Assembly: GCA_025765595.1 (NCBI GenBank)
Contig: JAIVFH010000084.1
Location: 62,001-126,000 of the forward strand
Direction of reading: 5' to 3'
DNA length: 64,000 nt
Source: Obelidium mucronatum
Lineage: Eukaryota; Chytridiomycota; Chytridiomycetes; Chytridiales; Chytriomycetaceae
In this document: piece by piece, positions 57,234 through 64,000 of the stretch
How positions within the stretch are numbered: position 1 is the stretch's first letter
Layout of the letters: each line of letters opens with the position of its first letter
Notes under the pieces: model-generated
What the model was told of the DNA's origin: nothing
Seen by the model: only the letters and a program-made list of their open reading frames with translations
The model's database searches: none
Made by a program: the position numbers and the translations under genes

Positions 57234-58332
57234 ATGCCGGCGAACGACTCTGAATCCTTGATACAGCCCGGCACCATACAGCAGAGTGGGTTGCTAGAAC
57301 TTGAAGCGTTCAAAAAAGCAGAGACTTCAACATCCTACCCTCCAAGTCCGGAGCATACAAACGATTGCCGGATTGAGACGTTTTTTGGCTTTGTTAAGGA
57401 CAGTTTCGATGCGAAACTTGTGGTTGAAGCATGTGTGCAAGGTCTGGCCTCCTTTTTCCACTTGCGACTGTTCTTAACACTGAATTGCAAATAGGCTTAT
57501 TGAAAACGATCCAACAGATTCCTTCTGGGATATCCCCGAAAATTCGATCAGGAACGACTGTAGTTATTCAAGATCAGATTGGGAATACTGGATGGAGGGA
57601 TGGCCGAAACTGGAGCTGTTCCACACAAGAGCGGGATGCTGATGGGTTCCAGTTATACGTGAGTCGAAAACGAAAAGCAGATTACCTGGAACTAATCATT
57701 GTCAAAATCAGCGGGAAGTAGAATCAGACACACTTCCTTCAAACCATCGAGGACGACCGATGAGACGAGAAAGGAGCCCTCTCTTCTCAGTAACCCATAC
57801 TCGACCTGGATCTCGTCTCATTGTGAATGGGATGGCAAAAAGAATTATTCACATAACTGGCAGTGATAATTGCCGATACAAGGTCATCAATTATTTTCAT
57901 GTGTGCCATGTCCAACATTACTATCTGGTCGACAACAGCTCGGATTCTAAAACTCGGTATCGAGGTTCTGGCCCATTGAGGACACCTACTGAACTCCCTG
58001 GATATTCAAAGATTCGAGCGGTGTTACTTTTGAATGGGGAACGGTTTCGGAAACCGTTTCCCATTTGTAAACGAGAAAAGAAGAAGGCAGTTGAACAAGT
58101 AACGGCAGCTATTGAAGTTTTGAAAGAAATCAGGCCAGTGAGGGTTTTGGCTGTAAATGAGTTGAAGGCTGAAAAAAGTGGAGGGCACCCTTTGGTCTTG
58201 AGATTTCAAGCAGAGGGGGCACGATATGGTGGAACGGGGATGCAACAAGCAATATCATTGTTTCAGCAAAACCCCGATTGGGCCGAAGCGCCAGTTCTCT
58301 TGCCACCTCTTGGCACAAGTGGCGATAGTTAA
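57234..58332 (+). CDS. W22: WOPR-domain protein with intermediate tail
   Basis: Exons 57234-57441, 57495-57658 and 57712-58332 give 330 residues. Part a is I-E-T-F-F-G-F-V-K-D-S-F-D-A-K-L-V-V-E-A-C, with the first intron at V-Q-G | L-L. It continues I-R-S-G-T-T-V-V-I-Q-D, W-R-D-G-R-N-W-S-C-S and L-Y | R-E-V-E. Part b is V-N-G-M-A-K-R-I-I-H-I-T-G-S-D-N and V-I-N-Y-F-H-V-C-H-V-Q-H. The linker is helical and Lys-rich, as in W23-W25. The end (N-P-D-W-A-E-A-P-V-L-L-P-P-L) still follows the first tail class without its Cys residues. It therefore sits between the two tail classes both in position and in sequence. A 16-bp near-perfect palindrome lies at 58033-58065. Confidence 0.86.
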
Positions 58333-58576
58333 AAGTTGTACAAAAAAACGAGTTCGAATAAAGCATCAGTCCAACCTTATTTCCGTCTGACAAACTCCTT
58401 TGAAACACTCTCGAAACTCGCAGGATTCAAATGTAAAATCACGAATGAATTTTCTCCAAATGACAAGTGGAGATGGCCACAAAAGCCCACTACGAAAAAG
58501 GAGGCAGAAAAATCGAGTCAACAAAAAATCGAATTTTGTGCCCTGTTGCCTTCTTTCGCTGATAACTGTCAAAGCA

Positions 58577-59841
58577 ATGCTCTCTCCAACACTGTCAACG
58601 CAAGCGGCTTCCTTTGACTTTGGAGTGAATATGGTCCAGTCGCCATTGGAGGCACTTTGTCCTGTCAGAGGGGTCGTGACCAGCCCTTCTAGGTCTGATG
58701 AGTTCAAACCCACATCGACAGCTGAACCAGTTCGTATCGAGACTTATTTTGGGTATGCACAGTCCCCCTTCGCAATCTTAGCTCGTCTTAACCTTTTGCA
58801 ATGCCACCAGATTTGTGGAAAAGACTGTCGATGCCTATTTTCTGGTCGAGGCCTGTGTTTCTGGAACTCTTCCCTGTGTCAGAGAACCAATTCGCCAGCC
58901 AATGCTTCCTGTGCGAAGTGGCAGTGTCATTGTATTCGAACTGACTGATAATGACAAGAAGATGAAATGGAATGTGCGTATACGATCACCACCCAAACAA
59001 CTTCCAAATCTCCAAACTAAACATTATTCTCTGTTAATTATATAGGACGGAAAACAATGGTCCATTGCAACCAAGGAAGGCAGCTTTGTTTACACCAGGT
59101 ACCATATTTGACATAATCTATTTATAATCATTCCAAAACTTGTTAACTGAAAAATGCCAATTAATAATCTCGAAACAATACAGAGAGGTCGAACCAACCA
59201 ATTCCAAAGTCCACGCACGAGCTACTCAGCGAGAAAAAAGCAATCTCTTTGTGTCATGCAAAGTGAGACCTGATACCAAACTGATCCCCAACGGCCTTGT
59301 CCGCCGATGCATCTCCATGAATGGAAGCGATGGAAAACGATACCGAGTGCTGTCGTATTTTTACCCTTGCCATGTCCAGCAATTTTATGTGTCTGCGGGC
59401 AAGACCCGTTGGGGGCGTGGCCCTTTGCAGACCCCTTCTGAACAGCCGAAATTCGAGCGCTTCATTAAGCAATGGATTGCCTTCAACTTTGCGAAAAAGC
59501 AAAAGCAAAAGATGGAGGACGAGTTGTCGCCTTTGCCGCCAAGTATTATCCCGCTTGATATGCGTGCTCCACAACAGGGTGTGCCAGTGGATGATTGGGA
59601 CCGTTTGGAGCAGTTGCAGAAAACTCAACCTCAAGAACAAGAGTGCATTAAAACTGTTGGTACTGTCGAGGCTGGTCCATTGACGCCATCTGTTTCTCCA
59701 GCGCATCAGAAACAAACAGAATCTTCATCGCGAAAGAGAACTTACTCTGTCATGAATGGAGCCGTTGATGGCATTCCTACACCCATTCAATCGCTCGATG
59801 CTGTTGATTCTTTACTGCTGCTTGCACAGCAATCTAATTGA
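58577..59841 (+). CDS. W23: WOPR-domain putative transcription factor (P-P-S tail class)
   Basis: Exons 58577-58752 (ends E-T-Y-F-G), 58811-58973, 59046-59098 (53 bases) and 59184-59841 give 349 residues. The frame is open further 5' (to about 58400), but the ATG at 58577 gives a typical N-terminus. Part a is F-V-E-K-T-V-D-A-Y-F-L-V-E-A-C ... V-R-S-G-S-V-I-V-F. The micro-exon is D-G-K-Q-W-S-I-A-T-K. Part b is P-N-G-L-V-R-R-C-I-S-M-N-G-S-D-G-K and V-L-S-Y-F-Y-P-C-H-V-Q-Q-F-Y. After P-L-Q-T-P-S-E-Q-P-K-F comes a helix of about 35 residues (F-I-K-Q-W-I-A-F-N-F), then P-L-P-P-S-I-I-P-L-D-M. No Cys tail. Confidence 0.87.
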
Positions 59842-60362
59842 ATATACGTTCCCGCTTCTCCTTTTTTCAAAAAAGGAACTAATCTCTATAATATTCTCAG
59901 CCTGTTTTTTTTTTATTCACTCCGTTTTTTTTTTCTTTTACGTGTTTTTTCTTCTCGTTTTCAGCATTTTCCCGAATTGTTAAAATTAATAGAATCCCTT
60001 TAATATTGGAGAAATGAGTGCGCTGTTTAAATTATTTTGAAAGTTCAACTGTCATGACCCGTTTGATGTCAGGGCGGCATATTACTAATCACATCATGCT
60101 TTTTGAACCTTTTGCGACAATCACGTCGCATTGCCTGTCTCCAGGGTTATTTCAAACGTTCATTTTGAGTCAGGGAATCTAACAAGTAGTTTAGAGCTTA
60201 TTGGTGCTTCTGAAACAGATGTAATTTTCAATTGAGGGTACAAAGAGATTTTGGCTTGAGATCTAGCAACCATTAAAGCCTCTTGCAACAAAAGCAGCGA
60301 CACTGCCACTCGGTCGATCGGGGTCTTTTTCATTGGTATTACTGCAAGACAAGATTGACAAT
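59842..60362. other. Intergenic W23-W24
   Basis: AT-rich spacer with T-rich stretches after W23; nothing else recognised. Confidence 0.35.
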
Positions 60363-61380
60363 ATGAACTATGCGGAATGGACTCATTGCAATCTTGAAAA
60401 CGAATCATCATCAAGACATTACAATTTACCATATCAATATCCGGAGACTTTGGGCAAGCTTTCAGTACCGCCGCTTGAAGACACACCTTGTTTGAGTACC
60501 GAAACCTTCTTTGGGTAAACGTCACAGTTCTCTTGTTTAGTGATAGCAGGTGTCTTAAATTTTAAAATTCATGAATCAGTCATGTTCACAATCGTATGGA
60601 CTGTTATATTCTTGCTGAAGCTGTCGCTGCTGGTGTGCTCAAGCCTTATATGATGAATGTTGTTGTCAGACCAAAAAGTGGGAGTGTCTATGTTGTCGAA
60701 CATGAGCAAGTGTTCAAGGTGATAAATTCACTGGCTTTAGAATGGCTTCAAAAACCAAATTTAGTCGTTATATCTATTACACTTTCTAGGATGGTTGTGT
60801 ATGGTCCAATGGAACGGTGACAGATTCATTCCTGACATTTCGGTAAGATACAGCAGTATTCGAGAATATGTGTTTCGATTTAATATGCTAATATAAAACA
60901 AAAATAAACAGGGAAGTCAAGAAAGATTGTCTTGAAAAGGAACAACGACGCACGAAAAAGCACGAAAGAGGGCTCGTTAAGCGAGTTCTTTCCATCACGG
61001 CATCAAACAATGAGACATATCAATTAGTTTCATACTTTTCTTTCAAAGATTTTCAGCTTTTGTATTCCAAGGAGATGCGGGCGTCTTCCGTTTGTTCAAG
61101 GAGACTGCAGCGGCCATCTGGAATGCTTCAATACCAGCAGTTTATTGTTCAATGGACTCAATTCAAGAGAATGAAATATATTCAGGATGCAATTCACGCT
61201 GAGCTGACTCCACTTCCGCCGAGCTTGTTGCCTTTCAATAATGGAGAGAGTCAATTTCCAGCTGATAACTGGGATGGTGAGTCACCCAATGTCGAGAGAT
61301 ATTCCGACACTCTCGGTGACGTTGAATTACCAGAATCATTGATTCTACCTCCTAGCGCCTTACCTTTATGGAGTTCTTAG
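60363..61380 (+). CDS. W24: WOPR-domain putative transcription factor (P-P-S tail class)
   Basis: Exons 60363-60514 (ends T-E-T-F-F-G), 60580-60718, 60790-60842 (53 bases) and 60912-61380 give 270 residues. Part a is H-V-H-N-R-M-D-C-Y-I-L-A-E-A-V ... P-K-S-G-S-V-Y-V-V. The R-W-R position reads V-F-K. The micro-exon is D-G-C-V-W-S-N-G-T ... F-L-T-F-R. Part b is reduced: the usual N-G-L is replaced by E-R-G-L-V-K-R-V-L-S-I-T-A-S-N-N, then L-V-S-Y-F-S-F-K-D-F. The tail has Q-F-I-V-Q-W-T-Q-F, L-T-P-L-P-P-S-L-L-P and L-I-L-P-P-S-A-L-P-L. Loss of several basic residues in the DNA-binding core makes its binding ability uncertain. Confidence 0.83.
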
Positions 61381-61690
61381 AGAATAAAAAAATGTTCAAT
61401 GATCGATAGGGCTCCTTTGTTTCTCTCATTTATTGATTTGTGTTCGTTCTTTTCAATTACCCATATTGCCTTGAACGGCAGTATCCCTCTTTTCTCTTGT
61501 AACCAAAGCAAAGGGAAATCTGTTGCAAATGGATTTCAAACACAAAAAATCCAAGAATTAAGAAAATTTTCATTTCCACCTCAAGTGCGTGGCAAGAGGG
61601 CACGCATTATCAGCATTGAAACTCTCTTCAAAAACACTCAAAAGCAATTGTTTTGCGAAAAGTTTGAAGCCAAAAGGAATAAGTCGAAAC
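61381..61690. other. Intergenic W24-W25
   Basis: Spacer. Open frames run into W25 from upstream, but the ATG at 61691 is the most family-like start. Confidence 0.35.
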
Positions 61691-62920
61691 ATGGAAAACA
61701 ACTGCCGCAAGAACACTGGCGCCAAGTTGGAATGCGGGGAAGTGGGCAGCACATCCATCCCACCGCTGCTGAGTCCTTGCACGGATTCAGATGTGGAGTC
61801 CAACAGCGGCATCTGCTTGAATGAAAGTGACTCTGCTCTGAACACTCAAGAGACCTTCTTTGGGTATGTTTTAAAACACCAAAGAAGCTTATTCACCCAA
61901 TGACTGTACTAACTTCAAACGTAGTTACGTAAGAGACACAGTCGACTGCTATATTCTTGTCGAAGCTGTCGTGGCTGGACTGCTGCGTCCATACACTGGT
62001 GCCAGCGGATCTGTCAGAAACGGAACTGTTCTGGTCATCCCGCTCGACTCTCGCCCAAACAAGTTTATGGTACGGTCGACATCTTCTTACTCCCTCGGGC
62101 TTAAATTTATTTATTTCTACAGGATCACCGCCAATGGTCCGCTGCAAAGACGCAAGGCAGCTTTAAAGTTACGAGGTGTGTGTGTGGGCAAAAATCACGT
62201 GAAATCGATAATCGGAAAATAATCTAAAAATCGAAAATTTCCTTCTTGATTTATAATTCAAATTAAAACAGAGAGGTCGAGGCCGTCAACACGTTCCGTC
62301 ACTCGTCATCCGCAATTAAAACTCGACGCAATAGCTGTGCAGGTGTTCCCGGGGCTGTATTCCCCACATGTACGGCACGCTTTGGTACAAGAATCAAAGA
62401 CCAAGGACTCATGAAGAAGTCTCTCTCCATGAATGGATCAGATGGTCATTTATACCGCGTTATTTCGTACTCATATCCCAAAGATGTGGAACACTTCCAC
62501 AAGCTCGAGCCTGCCACCAATCGCCTCTCCCACTTTTCGCCGCTCCAATGTCCTTCTCAAATCTGTCAATACCAGCAATTCATTACAAAATGGGTTCAAT
62601 ACAACAAGCTCCGGAAAATGCGCGAGCAGATTGAATCAGAGCTTGTTCCTCTTCCCCCAAGTGTTTTCCCTGTCGAGAATCTTGCACCGCAGCCTGAAGA
62701 TAACTGGGAACTCTCTGTAACACCACGACCGGATCACTACTATCAACTGCAACAAGGCGAAAATGGGTTCATTAGTTTCGATGAAATGGACAGTTTGTTG
62801 CCCTTGTCGCTGCCACCAAGTATTTTGCCATTGAACCAGCCAAAGGAAGTTGCAGTGGAACAGATTCGACAAGCGCTGTTACGTGAACAACGAATCATGC
62901 AGCAGAATAATCAATTCTGA
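61691..62920 (+). CDS. W25: WOPR-domain putative transcription factor (P-P-S tail class)
   Basis: Exons 61691-61863 (ends Q-E-T-F-F-G), 61925-62069, 62123-62175 (53 bases) and 62272-62920 give 339 residues. Part a is Y-V-R-D-T-V-D-C-Y-I-L-V-E-A-V-V-A-G-L-L-R-P ... V-R-N-G-T-V-L-V-I. The micro-exon is D-H-R-Q-W-S-A-A-K. Part b is D-Q-G-L-M-K-K-S-L-S-M-N-G-S-D-G-H and V-I-S-Y-S-Y-P-K-D-V-E-H-F. The tail has the Q-F-I-T-K-W-V-Q-Y helix, L-V-P-L-P-P-S-V-F-P, L-S-L-P-P-S-I-L-P-L and a terminal charged helix (E-Q-I-R-Q-A-L-L-R-E-Q-R). That end matches the end of W2 at the opposite edge of the array. It is the last member before the SEC63 gene. Confidence 0.87.
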
Positions 62921-63164
62921 GCCAAACTATATTTATACCACATCGCAGCCACGAATATACTCGAACACAATTTACGTACACCAAAAACGTCACATACATT
63001 CATTTATAGAATAGAAGAGCGAAGTTGAATCTTCCAAATAAACACAAACCCCCATGCTGTTTCTCGTTTACATTTGTATTCAATACAATGAATCTTTAGA
63101 AAATGGTGATAAAAAAAAGGAATCAAACAGCAATCCCCATAATCCCCCTTAGACAAAAAACCAC

Positions 63165-64000
63165 CTAATCATCATCTTCACTATCACTAGAGTCATCATG
63201 CTCTTCGCGAACCTTGCTGCCACCAGAACCAGGAACCTTTCCAGCCTTCAACGCAGCCATCTGTCCAGCAATCGTGTCTTCATCCGGCTCACTCATCTCC
63301 TCCTCAATAATCGCAGCACTGATTTCCGGCACATCCACAACTATAAGTGTCATTTCAATGTTCAAGTCACAACCCATGCTCGAATCGTTCTTGACAAAGA
63401 CGTGGAACTTCCATTGTCCAGGCTGCGGTGGCGCTTGGAACTGCAACTTGCATGTCTTTGGCGGGCTTCCTGGAGGACCACTGTTGTTGATTTTCCCCAA
63501 GCAAATCAGACGATTGTTTTCTGGAGATCCCATCATGATCCACCACGCGCTGTTTTTCTCATTGGGGAAGTAAGGGCAGTGGGTGGGGAAGAGTTCGGCG
63601 GCGGTTTGTTCGAACCATTGGGGTTTGACTTCTTCGTGGGAGACGGGGGGTGGGTTCACGTCGATGGGGATGATTCCTTCCTGTTTCTCGCGGGCGGCTT
63701 CTTCAGGTGTGATGTGTTCGAGAGTGACAGCGAGAGTTACGATGGAGCCTGGGGTGATGTACTCTTCGCCGACAACTTAGAGAAAAAAAATGGATTAATG
63801 AAGGTTTTGGCAGACGATGGGGTCCTTGTTGTTTTACCTGAGAAATTGCATTTGGAAACACGAACCAATGGGTATTGTTGGGCAATAGCAAAGAGTTCGT
63901 TGTATTCGGCGTCGGAAAGGGATTTGACGAGGTCGCGGCGTTCTTGTTCCGGTAATTCGACAAACTCACGAGGGCAGGTGACTCTTCGCTGTTGTTTTTG
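63165..64000 (-). CDS. SEC63: SEC63 ER translocation protein, C-terminal part (partial, runs off window)
   Basis: Minus strand, two exons seen (64000-63838 and 63775-63165) with a 62-base GT...AG intron that keeps the frame. The N-terminal part lies beyond the window. The sequence covers the end of the Sec63 (Brl) domain: a helical stretch with L-P-E-Q-E-R-R-D-L, V-G-E-E-Y-I-T-P-G-S, P-Q-W-F-E-Q, N-S-A-W-W-I-M-M-G and K-L-Q-F-Q-A-P-P-Q-P-G. It ends in an acidic tail (E-E-M-S-E-P-D-E-D, then D-D-S-S-D-S-E-D-D-D). Sec63 is an ER-membrane J-domain protein that works with the Sec61 channel and BiP in post-translational import. The acidic C-terminus, which binds Sec62 in yeast, fits this. It is convergent with W25 and forms the right border of the array. 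Confidence 0.9.

Noticed and set aside
13361..62920. Regular repeats as a CRISPR or minisatellite array
   Set aside because: The units are 1 to 2 kb protein-coding genes with introns, and similarity is at protein level. No short direct repeats with spacers exist.
1..64000. tRNA, rRNA or other structured RNA genes
   Set aside because: I looked for A-box and B-box patterns and for rRNA-like sequence and saw none that I could support by eye.

Overview
The window is nuclear DNA from a fungus. Genes on both strands are broken by short GT...AG introns of about 45 to 120 bases, and the dominant gene family carries the WOPR (Gti1/Pac2) DNA-binding domain, which is known only from fungi. The intron style and the mix of genes (LRR-membrane-SAM receptor-like protein, hAT transposon, DHX57-type helicase, SEC63) suggest an early-diverging, possibly chytrid-like lineage; that placement is inference. 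Layout: 0.3-3.5 kb, an unrecognised multi-pass membrane protein (minus); 3.7-8.4 kb, a DHX57/DHX29-like RNA helicase (plus); 8.7-9.9 kb, a conserved-looking hypothetical (plus); 10.2-11.9 kb, a membrane-anchored GH5 glycoside hydrolase (plus); 12.1-13.2 kb, a papain-like-fold protein (plus). From 13.4 to 62.9 kb there is a tandem array of 25 WOPR-domain genes, called W1 to W25 here: W1-W3 on the minus strand, W4-W25 on the plus strand. Between W13 and W14 the array is interrupted by a small hypothetical gene, a complete hAT transposon with matching terminal repeats and an 8-bp target duplication, and an LRR-TM-SAM gene (minus). At 63.2-64 kb lies the C-terminal part of SEC63 (minus, cut by the window edge). 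The array is the outstanding feature. A typical member has an optional Gln/His/Pro/Ser-rich N-terminus, WOPR part a ([FW]-[YFH]-G-F-[IV]-K-D ... D-A ... E-A-C ... R-S-G-[ST]-V ... R-W-R), a micro-exon of exactly 53 bases (D-G-x-x-W-S-x-S-R ... L-L-Y-R), WOPR part b (N-G-[LMF]-[AC]-K-R-T-I-x-[LV]-x-G-S-[DN]-G ... V-I-S-Y-F-Y-P-x-D-V), then a low-complexity linker and a conserved C-terminal tail. Most members have a tail built on C-[PS]-C-G-G-L-G plus W-x(2,3)-P-V-x-L-A-P-L. The three genes at each outer edge (W1-W3 and W23-W25) instead have a P-L-P-P-S-x-x-P tail. Members range from intact multi-exon genes to an intronless copy (W18), a very GC-rich intron-poor copy (W17) and a decayed copy (W12). 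WOPR proteins elsewhere (Wor1, Ryp1, Sge1, Gti1, Pac2) are master regulators of cell-type switching and morphogenesis, so the array may be a regulator family diversified by tandem duplication; its role here is not shown by the sequence. Several genes need a one-base shift to read through, often at homopolymers. Some of these are probably assembly errors rather than real mutations, and this affects all calls of broken genes.
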